A stretch of 64,000 bases of DNA from Cavenderia fasciculata (Eukaryota > Evosea > Eumycetozoa > Acytosteliales > Cavenderiaceae): the NCBI RefSeq assembly GCF_000203815.1, contig NW_004457718.1:372001-436000 (forward strand), given 5' to 3'. This document shows positions 26,796 through 37,016 of this stretch, one piece after another. Each line of letters opens with the position of its first letter. Position 1 is the stretch's first letter. A program made the position numbers and the translations under genes. Under the pieces are notes generated by a model. That model ran no database searches and was not told where the DNA came from. It saw only the letters and a program-made list of their open reading frames with translations.

Positions 26796-27188
26796 ATGAA
26801 ATTCATTGCCACACTTTTAATTGCTCTCTGTTTGATTGCCTCTGCTTTCTCTGCCTCTGTCACCTTGACCGGTTGTAACGAATCCTCTAGCTCATGCTCT
26901 CAAGACTTCCCAGTTAATCAATGTACCGCCTACGATATCTGTGGCACCAACACTGTCAACATTAATTGGCTTAAGATCTCTGCCATTGCTTCCGATAAGA
27001 CCTACACCGTTGCCCTCTATCTCGATGAAGACTGTTCCACCCCTCCAGTCTCTGAAACTTTAACCTGTGGTGAATGCACCGATGGCACCAATTTCATTGC
27101 TGAATGTCCATCCTCTGGCTCTGCCACCTCTGTCGTTGCTGGCTCATTCGCCGTCTTCATGGGTCTCGCCGGTTCCCTCCTCCTCTAA
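26796..27188 (+). CDS. Small secreted Cys-rich, probably GPI-anchored protein
   Basis: 130 residues. A classical signal peptide (MKFIATLLIALCLIASAFSA) is followed by a Cys-rich domain of about 85 residues (VTLTGCNESSSSC, CTAYDICGT, CGECTDGTNF) and a Ser/Ala/Gly stretch then hydrophobic tail (FAVFMGLAGSLLL) with no cytoplasmic segment, which is the pattern of a GPI attachment signal. The codon use (many C-ending codons, e.g. ACC, GCC, CTC) is more biased than in neighbours, suggesting strong expression. Paralogue of the next gene. Function unknown; likely cell-surface. Confidence 0.85.
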   Translation: MKFIATLLIALCLIASAFSASVTLTGCNESSSSCSQDFPVNQCTAYDICGTNTVNINWLKISAIASDKTYTVALYLDEDCSTPPVSETLTCGECTDGTNFIAECPSSGSATSVVAGSFAVFMGLAGSLLL

Positions 27189-27581
27189 ATTATATAAAAA
27201 ATAAAAGTTCTCAAATATAGTATAGTAGTCACAAAACAAAAATATTCAATAATAGTAATTATAACAATAATAATAATACAAATCTTAATTCAATATTCAC
27301 AAAAGTGAACAATAGAGTATTGTCAATTTAATTTAAAACCCTATCAATCATTCATTCTTTTGTTCATCAAATATTCAAAACATTGACATGTTTCTTTTGT
27401 TGGTCGGTGATTTTGGAACCCATATATATATAAATCGCTCTTTATTTATATCATATTTTTTCGTATATACATTTAAAATGATTACAAATTAATCTGATTC
27501 TATATTAAATTCTATTCTATTCTATTTTTTTAATTATAAATAATCATTAATTAAATAATAATAAATAATAAATAATAAATA
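27189..27581. other. Intergenic spacer between the paralogous pair
   Basis: AT-rich 3' flank of the first gene and 5' flank of the second, with a TATA-like run at about 27420-27432. Nothing else is supported. Confidence 0.5.
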
Positions 27582-27920
27582 ATGAAATTAATTAGTATCA
27601 TTTTAATTTTACTTTGTATGGTTACAATGTCACTTTCAGCAAGTGTCATGTTAAGAGGTTGTGGTCCTACTCCAACAACATGTAATCAAACTTTCACAGT
27701 TGGAGAATGTACAGCCTATGACAAATGTTTTGAACCATTTGCATATCCTCCTGATAAAGTCAAATATGTAAAGGTCAATTCCTTTGATGGTGAATGTAGC
27801 AAAACCTCCTTCTTTATTACCTCTTACGATGACTCTCAATGTCGTACTGACCCAATCTCCACATCGAATGAATGGTGTGGTATGTGCAACAGTTTCAATT
27901 GGTATAGAGTTGTTTGTTAA
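27582..27920 (+). CDS. Small secreted Cys-rich protein, paralogue without anchor
   Basis: 112 residues. Signal peptide MKLISIILILLCMVTMSLSA, then the same framework as the upstream gene: SVMLRGCGPTPTTC aligns with SVTLTGCNESSSSC and CTAYDKC with CTAYDIC; the closing CGMC pair aligns with CGEC. It ends soon after that pair (FNWYRVVC) with no hydrophobic GPI tail, so it is expected to be released. AT-rich codon choice differs from its paralogue, suggesting weaker expression or relaxed selection. A (TC)n tract begins just after the stop. Confidence 0.75.
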   Translation: MKLISIILILLCMVTMSLSASVMLRGCGPTPTTCNQTFTVGECTAYDKCFEPFAYPPDKVKYVKVNSFDGECSKTSFFITSYDDSQCRTDPISTSNEWCGMCNSFNWYRVVC

Positions 27921-27930
27921 ATCTGATGTT

Positions 27931-27964
<34 letters not shown>

Positions 27965-28188
27965 CCCTCCAATTCATTACTATCCATCTTCTTGACCACC
28001 GATCATTTCCCTCCTCTAAATCTCGAGAGATGGTATTTAGAAGAATAATTAAAAAAAACTAAAAATAAAATCAGTCTCCCAAAGATCGATCTCACCTTTT
28101 CAAAAAGTAGTATTTTAATTTATAATAATAACTAGTTACATGTTTCATCAAAACAAATAATACTCATCATATTATGAATAATTTGTAA

Positions 28189-28219
<31 letters not shown>

Positions 28220-28249
28220 CCTCCTTCTTCTATATCTATATTTATACAA
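27921..28249. other. Intergenic with (TC)n and (TTC)n tracts
   Basis: A (TC)n run at about 27932-27962 and a (TTC)n run at about 28190-28230, the latter directly upstream of the HIT gene. No gene seen between. Confidence 0.7.
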
Positions 28250-28887
28250 ATGAATAGAAAGTTTGGATATTATGCAGTTTTAGTATCACTTGCAATGGGT
28301 ATATTCTATTCAAAGAGTATTAAAGATAATAATAATAAAGGCACAGATTCAACAACACCACCAATAGTAGACAAGAGTTCTATTAATTGTGTATTCTGTC
28401 AAATCATACAAGAAGATAAAAAGGCTGTCTATCAGGTAGGTGTTTGGAAATATTGAAAGAGAAAGATCTCTCATCATTTTACTTACTTTTTACTTATTAC
28501 AATGTATACCTATACTTTTTATCTGATATGTAGGATGAAGAACTATTTATATTCTCTGATCGTACACCAAAGGCATCGACACACCTTTTGGTGATACCAA
28601 AACGACACATAAAATCGGTCAAGACACTGACCGTTGACGATCTACCAATCCTCGTTAAAATGAAACAAGTTGCTATTGAATATGCAAACAGAGAGCATTA
28701 TGGCAAAAAGTATCATCTTGGTTATCACATCCCACCATTCTACTCTATTCCACATCTTCACATGCATCTTCTCGTCGAACCATTCACACCTGCTCGAAAG
28801 AGAATAAGTTATACTCCTCATCTAGGTGGTCTATGGTTTAAAGATGTAGATACTATTATTAATTCTTTGGCTGATCAAGTAGTTTAA
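28250..28887 (+). CDS. Membrane-anchored HIT (histidine triad) protein
   Basis: Two exons, 28250-28435 and 28534-28887, phase 0, 179 residues. Residues 7-22 are a hydrophobic segment (YYAVLVSLAMGIFYS) giving a signal anchor. The HIT domain starts with the C-x2-C pair (C47, C50 in INCVFCQII), continues with STHLLVIPKRHIKS and ends with the triad PHLHMHLL (H136, H138, H140). HIT enzymes hydrolyse nucleotide phosphoramidates or adenylylated compounds. The closest subtype by eye is the HINT3/aprataxin-like branch. The N-terminal anchor, absent from cytosolic HINT proteins, would fix it to a membrane. Confidence 0.9.
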
Positions 28888-29610
28888 AATGACAGAGAAA
28901 AAGAAGACTACAAGTGTATAAACAAACCAACCAACCAACATCATATGATTTGCAACTAACCAACAACAAAATACAATAATAATATAATAATAATACAAAC
29001 ACCACTGCAAAAATGGTTATCATTCCAATTCCATTCAACATTCCATCATTCACATTCCATTGGTGAGATATAAATCGTGACGATCACCATTTATTTATCT
29101 ATTAATGAATAATAATAATAATAATAATAATAACATCTACAACAAATAATTTGTAAATATAAATAATAATAATAATAATAATAATAATTGTAATATTTTC
29201 TGAAAAGAGTCTTCACCAACAACGACAACGATAATAACAACAACAATGCGTACAGTTCAAGGTTGTTTGGAAAAGTGGCAATATCAAGTTGAACAACAAC
29301 AGACCAAAAACAAAACGATTGAATAATAATAATAATAATAATAAAAAGATCAACAACCATTCACAAGTGATACGAGTCCTAAACAAACACCACCAAATGT
29401 AAAACGACGGCCACATCTAAACACTTTACTTTTAAACGCCAATGACCAAGTATAGTTGTTTTCAAAACGACTGGTTCCATGAAAAGTCGACAAACGTGCA
29501 AAGAATGTGTTGTCTGTGTGTGTGTGTGTATACACCAAACAAATAATATCTCTAATTCTATCTATCTCGAGAATTATTATTTGTCCAACCCACACAAAAT
29601 CATTGGTTTT

Positions 29611-29642
29611 GTGAACAAACGGTGACTAGTCACCATGTTCAC
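29611..29642. repeat. Interrupted palindrome with 14-bp core
   Basis: A perfect 14-bp palindrome ggtgactagtcacc at 29621-29634 is nested within outer arms gtgaac (29611-29616) and gttcac (29637-29642). It could extrude as a cruciform or be a dimeric protein-binding site. Confidence 0.7.
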
Positions 29643-29855
29643 ACAAATCAAAAATATTTTTGGTTCCAAAGATCTTTTAAAATTTTATTTCTCCTTCTTC
29701 TTCTTCTTTGGTTCCAAAGATTCATATCGCGTTTAATGACACTTTATTAACGCTTGGTGACAGTATGTGATCATACTCCATGTTTAGACGACTGTGGACG
29801 AAACAGATGCTTTGCACGATTTTCGGAACACGCGCTTTTAAAAAATTAAAAAATC

Positions 29856-29882
29856 TCGTGACCGTTCAAAGAATGGTCACGA
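29856..29882. repeat. 8-bp stem hairpin
   Basis: tcgtgacc (29856-29863) and ggtcacga (29875-29882) pair perfectly around an 11-base loop in the GC-richer block. Its core tgacc/ggtca echoes the palindrome 240 bp upstream. Confidence 0.6.
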
Positions 29883-30300
29883 CAATTGGAGACTCTTATC
29901 TGGAAAGTGTTGTTTTTCTGGTCGTCTAGCGCGTTGTGACAGTCCATCACCAAAAGACGACTACGGTCGGTCTAGTAGTAGAAGACTCCAACATCATGAC
30001 AATTTTCAAATAACAAACAAACACCAGCCGGTTTCAAGCTCATCTGAGAGAGAGAGAATATTAATTTCGTGTAGTTGATTTCGTTTAGGCTTACAAGAGG
30101 ATGAGACCGACGTCGTTGCACAAAACTACCAAACCAATCCATATAAATAGTTTCATTCCCATTGCAAATGAAATATCATTCAATTCACAATCAACAAATA
30201 TTAATAATATTAATAATTAATAATAATCACAATAGTTTCATATATATATATAATTAATAATCAAATTTAATTAATTCCAATCCAAAATTATTTTAAAATC

Positions 30301-30849
30301 ATGAAGACTTTTACTCTTATATTTATCTTGGTCACCCTTCTTGCTGTTGCTTTTGCCCAAACTGCAGACACTACCACTGCCGACACTACTTCTGCCACTA
30401 CTGCCGACACTACTTCTGCTACTACTGCTGATACTACCACTGCCTCGACCACTGCTGATACTACCTCTGCTACCACCGCCTCTACCACTGCATCAACCAC
30501 TGCCGACACTACTTCTGCCACTACTGCCGACACTACCTCTGCTACCACTGCCGACACTACTTCTGCTACTACTGCCACTACTACTGCCTCAACCACTGCC
30601 GACACTACTTCTGCTACCACTGCCACTACCGCCATTACTGCTGACACCACCTCTGTTACTACTACCCCAGCTACTACCACTGCCACCTCGACTGCCACTG
30701 CCACATCTACTGCCACATCAACTGCTACATCTACTGCCGACACCACCACTGCCGACACTACAACCGACAACACCACTGGTGATGCTGGTATGATCAAGGC
30801 CTCAATGATTTCATTGGCTGCCATTTCATCCATTGTACTTCTTTTCTAA
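30301..30849 (+). CDS. Thr-rich mucin-like, probably GPI-anchored surface protein
   Basis: 182 residues. Signal peptide MKTFTLIFILVTLLAVAFAQ, then about 130 residues made almost only of Thr, Ala, Asp and Ser in repeats such as TADTTSATTADTTSATT, and a C-terminal hydrophobic tail (MISLAAISSIVLLF) typical of a GPI signal. Such a chain would be densely O-glycosylated and extended, like surface-coat or spore-coat mucins of dictyostelids. The repeats vary between ACT and ACC codons, so they are not a fresh expansion. The long open frame on the other strand is a by-product of the repeat. Confidence 0.88.
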   Translation: MKTFTLIFILVTLLAVAFAQTADTTTADTTSATTADTTSATTADTTTASTTADTTSATTASTTASTTADTTSATTADTTSATTADTTSATTATTTASTTADTTSATTATTAITADTTSVTTTPATTTATSTATATSTATSTATSTADTTTADTTTDNTTGDAGMIKASMISLAAISSIVLLF

Positions 30850-30975
30850 ACAAAAAAGATGATAATATAAAAAGAGGGGAATATATATACAATTTGTACC
30901 ATTGTAATTCCATTTTACAACTAAAAATATTATTTATTTATTTAATTATTGTTTATTTATTTAATTATTTAATTA

Positions 30976-32784
30976 TTATTTATTTATTTCTATAGTTGGT
31001 AAACCATTTTGAATTGATAAATAATATTTTTGATTTTGATTTAAAAATGCACCATATAATGATCCTTTTTCCAAAAATAGAACAGTTTGATATTGGTCTT
31101 TAAACTTTCTAATTGAAATTGAGAAATTAAATAATTTAATAGTATCAATTTGAGATTGTAGAATTTCATCCAATGATAATTTATAATCATGTTCTCTTTG
31201 AATATCCAATTCTAGGGTTTTAATATTATTCGGTATTGGGTTTGGAATGATTGTAATAGTTGAACCATATTTTAATTGAACTGATAAATGATTGATTGTA
31301 GATGGTGCTTTACAAATTAAATGAATGTCTGATAATGTTAGATGAGTCAAAGATGGTGGATACTCTGTTGGAAGAAGTGATGGATTTCCCCAATGAATGA
31401 CATAGGATTGTAGGTTGGGTGGAAGTTGTGTCATTTTAAAATCACTTTTTTTAATGGTTAATTTAACAAGTTTGGTTGTTGGAAAACATGATGATAAAGT
31501 GGCTGAATTGGGTAGAATATAATTTTGAATGGTTAAATCTTCTACATTGCAAGGTATTGATCCTCTAACCAAATCATTATGAACATGAGCAAATGAAAGA
31601 TGTAATTTTTTAACATTGATTGGGATGAATCCAGGTTGAATGTATGGACAATAATATAAAGATAGATTGGTGATTGTCGTTGGAAGAGGTGAGTTGATTA
31701 TTTCCATATTGATATGAAGTGATTGAAGATTTGGCGGTAATGAAATAGGACTGTTTCCACTAGATGGCATATATCTGACTGATAAATGTTTGACGGAATC
31801 TGGCAAGTCAATTCTGCCAATAATTCCCTTTTGACAAGACCGAATTGTCAAATACTCTAATTGACCAAGATGTTTGAGTGAAAAGTCGATTGGACCAGTA
31901 TATTCTTGCATTTCAGTACGTATGTATGATAGAGTGAGCGAACGAAGAGTCGTTGGGAAATCTGGATACACTTTGATTTCATTGTTGAGTTGGTGGGTGA
32001 GTACCAATTGAGGAGAATACAATTTTAAAGTTTCTAGGGTTGGTGGATACTTGAAATGGTTCTCGTCCAATATTCTAAGATCGTTGGTTCCAAATCTCTT
32101 GAGTGATTTTGGTAGTACGAGTGATTTGATGCTATCGTCGACATTGTCAAAAACAAATTCCTCCATATATTTTTCGGAAAAGTCTAATGATAGATTATCG
32201 TATTTGACAAGACTGAGAAACATTTTTCTAGTGGCGGTTGGAATTTCTACAATATCTGTTTTACTTTTACAAAATACTCTGTCAAATGAATGATTGTCCA
32301 ACGATTGAAAATGATGATTGTATTTGGCTACATTGTCTGATCCTGCACCCCAAGTGACTCCACCAATGACCAAATGATGCTGAATCGATTGTTTAAATAT
32401 TGTTTTGAATGATTTTAAAAAGAATTGATTGGTGGTCCCAGTGGATGAGTCATCCCGACACCTATCCGTCAATCTGTTTACCTCCAAGTTTTGATCACCT
32501 TGAATGTAAATCAATTCAACCTGTTTGAATCGAATGGGTAATCGAGTCAACTTTAAAATATTGAATAATCTCTTGCATGTCAATAATAAACAAATAATAT
32601 CTATATCATCTTGAATTGAATTGATAATATAATATAATAAATAATTTGGTAATTTTGGATCTAATAAATTAAATCTTTCTTTTTCTTCTTTTTGAATCAT
32701 ATCTATAATTTTATAAATGTATATATAAAAATCTTGTTGGTATAGGTATTCGTTAAAAGTAATCGTTAACGGTTGATCCACCAA
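30976..32784 (-). CDS. F-box-like / FNIP-LRR-type repeat protein
   Basis: Single long frame, up to 602 codons. A more natural start is the ATG at 32698-32700 (MIQKEEKERFNLLDPKLPNY), giving 574 residues. Residues about 10-60 of that form look like an F-box-like helix bundle (LPNYLLYYIINSIQDDIDII, LLTCKRLFN). The rest has repeated LPxxLxxLxL units (FPTTLRSLTLSYIR, LPPNLQSLHINME, YPPSLTHLTLSDI) of the FNIP/LRR class common in Dictyostelium. It is probably a substrate adaptor of an SCF-type ubiquitin ligase, inferred from architecture only. The Leu spacing is regular through to about 31200. Confidence 0.75.
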   Translation of the reverse strand: MVDQPLTITFNEYLYQQDFYIYIYKIIDMIQKEEKERFNLLDPKLPNYLLYYIINSIQDDIDIICLLLTCKRLFNILKLTRLPIRFKQVELIYIQGDQNLEVNRLTDRCRDDSSTGTTNQFFLKSFKTIFKQSIQHHLVIGGVTWGAGSDNVAKYNHHFQSLDNHSFDRVFCKSKTDIVEIPTATRKMFLSLVKYDNLSLDFSEKYMEEFVFDNVDDSIKSLVLPKSLKRFGTNDLRILDENHFKYPPTLETLKLYSPQLVLTHQLNNEIKVYPDFPTTLRSLTLSYIRTEMQEYTGPIDFSLKHLGQLEYLTIRSCQKGIIGRIDLPDSVKHLSVRYMPSSGNSPISLPPNLQSLHINMEIINSPLPTTITNLSLYYCPYIQPGFIPINVKKLHLSFAHVHNDLVRGSIPCNVEDLTIQNYILPNSATLSSCFPTTKLVKLTIKKSDFKMTQLPPNLQSYVIHWGNPSLLPTEYPPSLTHLTLSDIHLICKAPSTINHLSVQLKYGSTITIIPNPIPNNIKTLELDIQREHDYKLSLDEILQSQIDTIKLFNFSISIRKFKDQYQTVLFLEKGSLYGAFLNQNQKYYLSIQNGLPTIEINK

Positions 32785-33194
32785 TACTTTTTATTATTTA
32801 CAGAAAACCGAAAAAAATTTCAAAAAAAACGAATTTGTAAACCACCAAATTTGGATAATGAAATCATTTTTCAAAAATAAAGAATAATAATTTTTTTAAC
32901 CCATATGGTTCTATATATCTATATGATATTCTATATTTGTTCATTTTGATCTATGGATATTCTTTTTTTCCTTTTTCTTTTTTTTTTTTTGATTGATTTT
33001 TAATACATTTTTATTCTCTCATTTATTTTAATTTTATATTATTATTATTATGTGATTTGTTATTATTATTACAGTTGTTTCAAATTGATATGTATTTCCA
33101 TATTTCTATTGTGTATGAATTTTATTGGCATAGCGTGATAGCCCCAAAGGGATAGATCGTATTATATATCCATAATCAGTCTATAATGATTGTG
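32785..33194. other. Intergenic spacer
   Basis: AT-rich, with poly-T runs around 32960-32990 and (ATT)n around 33035-33075. Text at about 33030-33070 resembles the flank at 36460-36490 and 53960-53990, so the flank of the duplicated family extends here. No gene. Confidence 0.5.
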
Positions 33195-34194
33195 CTAGTA
33201 TTGGATCGTAGTCACTCTACTCTCTATACTGGTAAAATAAACATATTTCAAAGTTGTATAGCTGTGAATCTCTTTTAATCTTTCACAAATATATGAAAAG
33301 TGTCCATGCATAACTAGATATTTGCATTTCAACAAGTGGAAAGAATAAAACAGAAATTAGAAAAATAGATAACATCTATAATAATAATAAACTTGACAAA
33401 CCATTGATTTTCAAAGAGATGAGTGATTTGTTTGTTTTGACTGCATCGAATATTGATACCATTTGGGTATGTAAATTTGATTTCACACCACCAATTGTCA
33501 TGTGTTTGATTTGATTTCTTTTTAACAGTTCAACGACCATCGATATATGCTTTGGCATTGAAGTAACATCAATACGAAGACATTCAAGATTGGGCAGACT
33601 GAGTGTGAATCGATTGAATAGATTGTAGTCGTAGGACTCATAATGATCTCCAACCAACTTGACAGTTTTAATATATGGTGATCCTGTCAATACTTGACAT
33701 GATTGTTCGATATGAATTCGGTTATCTAATAATAATAATAATAAATGAAAATTAAATCGACGAGCGAGTTAACTCCCGGGGTGTGAATATATCATAAATG
33801 GATAGATAAAAGGTAATAATACATACAATCAATAGTGTGAATATGGTATTTATCGATATGTGGAATCATTGATGGCAAACAAATGGCTGTGTGAAGTTCT
33901 TTCTTGTTTTTCTGAACACGGACTTCAGACATAAAGAATCTGGTACTTGTCTTTCTGCATATAGATTTCTGGCAAATGGTGATCCATCGATAGAATACTC
34001 TTTGATCGTTGTATTCTCTTGAGATCTTGATAGATTGATTCGATTATTGGTCGCGCTATAGAAGAAAGGGACTTTTAAGAGAGAGACATAGGGCAATAAT
34101 ATATATTATCACATAACGGACATTTGTTATCTTTGAATGTTTTGAATTGTTTGGTGATAGACTGATATTTATCTGTCTCTTTTGTTGTTGTCAT
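33195..34194 (-). pseudogene. C2HC-finger/LRR family, copy C (broken)
   Basis: The start (34194 downward) reads MTTTKETDKYQSITKQF and KCPLCD, then jumps directly into intron or exon 2 text, so most of exon 1 including the second half of the finger has been deleted. The exon 2 region (33860-34060) is out of frame in places. Exon 3 (about 33395-33715) is well kept: GSPYIKTVKL, LPNLECLRIDV, NQIKHMTIGG, NKSLISLKI. Exon 4 remains as KEIHSYTTLKYVYF near 33245, stop at 33195. Part-way in sequence between the A/B and D/E/F subgroups. Confidence 0.75.
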
Positions 34195-34472
34195 CTTCTT
34201 TGTTGGTTTTTTTTAAAATAGTTTTGAGCAATATTATTAATAGCAACAAGTATTGCTAACAACAAGTGACTAAAGAGAATTGATGACTAGACATCTATTT
34301 TTCAGAGCTGAGGTCAACCCAAGAATGTTTAAAGGCTTAGTTTTGATAAATATTAATTATTTTAGAATTTATTTATTTATTTATTTATTTAAATGTTCTC
34401 TCGGCCTAGGTGAGTAACACCTATACGAATACCAATACAAGGTTTCTCTTTGTTCATACATACACCAACATT

Positions 34473-35769
34473 CTATGGTGTATGTAATTTTTTGAGTACT
34501 CTGTAGCCTGGGGAAATGTCTTGTATTATGTAACCATAATCATCCTGCAACGATGCGACCGGTTGTTTGTCAACATATATACTTTGATACAACAAGTAAA
34601 TATATTTCAGAGTTGTATTATTATGATTGGTACGTATCTCTTTTAAAGCTTGATAAACAAATGGGAAACACTCTTCGCGAACTAAATAATAAATGAATGA
34701 ATTAGAGACCTGGAAATATATATTTCACACATCGATCAGTACTTACAATGGATTTTAAAACTAATAAGTGATCTGTTTGTCTTGATGGCATCTAATAGTT
34801 TTCGACTCTGTGCAGGAGTTACCGCGATATGGCGAATTGTAAGGTGTTTGATTATGTTTTTGTTTAATAGTTTGATGACCACTGATAATATTCTGGCACC
34901 ACCACCACATAGTCTGAGACACTCAAGATTGGGTAACCCGAGTATGAATCGATTAAATACTTCTTTATCGTATGTCATTCTACTGGATGCCGTTAGTTTG
35001 ACTGTTTTAATATATGGTGATCCATTCAATACATCACATGATGGTTGAATATCAACTGGGTGTTCTTTGAAATATATAAAGGTGGTGTAAGTTGATTGCG
35101 TTGGATAATGAATGGTAATAATATAATATAATATGTACTGTCCATACCTATACTTTTAACTTGGTATTTATCGATATGTGGAATCATTGATGGCAAACAA
35201 ATGGGTGTATGAAGTTCTTGGTTGTTTTTAACATTGGCTCCATAGACACAGAATCTTGTACTTGCTCTCTCGGCATAGATCATTCTTCCAAATGGAAATG
35301 ATTCAAAGAAATACTCTGTTATTATTGTATTCTCTTTTAGGTCTTGATAGATCAACCCCATAGTTGTACGCGCTTTGATAAAAGAAGGGAGTGAGCATGA
35401 TAAATATTTATACTCGATAGATAAGATGTTGACATACCTTGTTCAATTGTGTTATCATCGAAAATAACATATATTGATAAGTAGGTAACCAACTTTGATT
35501 TTTGGATGACTGTTCTTACCCTATTCACCGCTGATTGTAGTTCCTGTTGACTTCCGACAAAGTTGATCATATCTAGGCATCTTCCCTCACCATTTGAATC
35601 CTTAACAAATGCACCCAATGACTTTAGTTCTTCATCAGACCTTATTATCTTTTTGTCGTCGTTGTTGTTTGTTTCCATCTTTTGTCTCTTCACATTGATG
35701 TCATCATCATCATCAATCACAATAATATTATTGTTATTATTATTATTATTATTATTGTTGTTCTTGTTG

Positions 35770-35809
<40 letters not shown>

Positions 35810-36044
35810 CATTGTTGTCAATTGATCTCTTTTTGTTGTAAAGATTTGCCATGACATCATTTACAACTTGCAAGACATCTATTTGATTGTCCAACATGAA
35901 ATAGACAGAACATTGAGCAATGTGATTGTTGAGTGTTGCAGTATCACATAGTTGACTATCACATAACGGACATTTGTTATCTTTGAATGTTTTGAATTGT
36001 TTGGTGATAGAATGATATTTATCTGTCTCTTTTGTTGTTGTCAT
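34473..36044 (-). CDS. C2HC-finger/LRR family, copy D (intact)
   Basis: Four exons: 35438-36044, 35148-35372, 34747-35064, 34473-34681; 452 residues. The finger uses C25, C28, H41 and C45 (KCPLCDSQLCDTATLNNHIA then QC). A poly-Asn run (about residues 77-108) and an acidic patch IVIDDDDDINVKRQK, which could serve as a nuclear-localisation region, follow. Exon 2 has LIYQDLKENTIITEYFF and LPSMIPHIDKYQVK. Exons 3-4 are LRR-like (GSPYIKTVKL, LPNLECLRL, IIKHLTIRH, NRSLISFKI, TTLKYIYLLY). It shares most of its sequence with copies E and F, differing chiefly in poly-Asn length. The upstream flank 36045-36715 matches that of copy F and includes a mitoferrin-gene fragment. Confidence 0.82.
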
Positions 36045-36475
36045 CTTCTTTGTAATTTGAAATAATCAATTAATTGTTCAACAAATATTGGTTATGTTTG
36101 AAAAAGTAATCTTTTTTAATTTCTACAAGACAGGTGTTGATTTTTTTTTTTGAACAAAACAATGTACATCAGTGATGTATCGTGGCAATCGGATAAACAA
36201 AGGATGGGAGAAACCTCGTCACATATCTTGATTCCACATGTGGTATTGAGATTTGGAACAGAATCCATTCTGATTTACTTGGAGAAGTATGATCGTTAGA
36301 GGGTGGAGGTGTTATTATCGATTTCATAACGTTTCACAAATGGTTTATATGATTTACTGATATATCTATCTTTTGTGTTGTTGTTGACATTTCTTTAATG
36401 AAGGAAAAGGAACTTAATTTTATATTTGTTTTTTTTTTTACCGTTTATTATTTTAATATTATATTATTATTATGT

Positions 36476-36527
<52 letters not shown>

Positions 36528-36715
36528 GCCTGGCTATCTATAATATTATATTATACTATTATTATTAGTTGGTTATTTTGAATCGAAATAGGGATTTATA
36601 GATTCCTTGCAAAATTCATAAACACCCCAAGTAATGGCAGCGCTCATACTGTGAAAGACTATACGCGGACGAATGCCACACAGATAGCCCTTGGGACCTT
36701 CCTCGCGCCAGATGG
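36045..36715. repeat. Duplicated 5' flank of copy D with mitoferrin 3'-end fragment
   Basis: 36045-36555 matches 53583-54050 apart from small indels (e.g. 'gattccacatgtggtattga' versus 'gtttccacatgtagtattga'). 36556-36715 is nearly identical to the last 150 or so bases of the mitoferrin coding sequence at 54052-54201 (stop, ..., CRGEEG-type end of the exon as 'cgccagatgg'), then homology stops abruptly. The fragment cannot encode a protein on its own. It also carries a (TTA)n tract near 36480-36527. Confidence 0.9.
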
Positions 36716-37016
36716 AATGGAAGGATCAATGATGATGTTGTTGGTTGTTGAGTTGGTTTATGAAAAGATATAATTATATTTAATATTAAATAAATAGGCG
36801 TAGGCAGTATTTGATCGACACGACTAGTTGTAGGAGCTTATAATAATAATATAGAGAGAGAGAGAGAGAAGAAGAAGTATCTCTAGATTTATTTGTGTTG
36901 TATAGTTTCCTTCTTTTTTTTAATTTCAAAGGGGGGGGGGTCACTCACTTTTAAAATGTTCTCTCGGGCCTAGGTGCGAGGAACCTATAGGTACAAATAC
37001 AATGGTTTCTTCTATT
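36716..37016. other. Spacer between the carrier fragment and copy E
   Basis: 36716-36850 is unique text at the break point. About 36855-37016 matches 51845-52000, the 3' flank of copy F, including an (AG)n run, a G-run (shorter in the other copy) and 'ttctctcgggcctaggtgcg'. Confidence 0.7.

Larger units (their letters stand above)
28888..30300. other. Long intergenic region with foldbacks
   Basis: Contains (AAT/ATA)n tracts to about 29345, then a less AT-rich block (about 29350-30120) with no credible frame on either strand. Two notable inverted repeats are listed separately. The last 180 bases are the AT-rich promoter-like region of the Thr-rich gene. Confidence 0.5.

Noticed and set aside
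29091-29595. Minus-strand frames of 67-89 codons
   Set aside because: Dominated by (TTA)n and (TAT)n readings; no conserved features.
30288-30833. 181-codon open frame antisense to the Thr-rich gene
   Set aside because: It is Val/Ala-only and arises because ACT/GCC repeats are stop-free on the other strand; the plus frame has signal peptide and GPI tail.
35563-35841. Leu-rich frames opposite the poly-Asn runs of copies D, E and F
   Set aside because: Mirror of asparagine codon repeats on the real strand.
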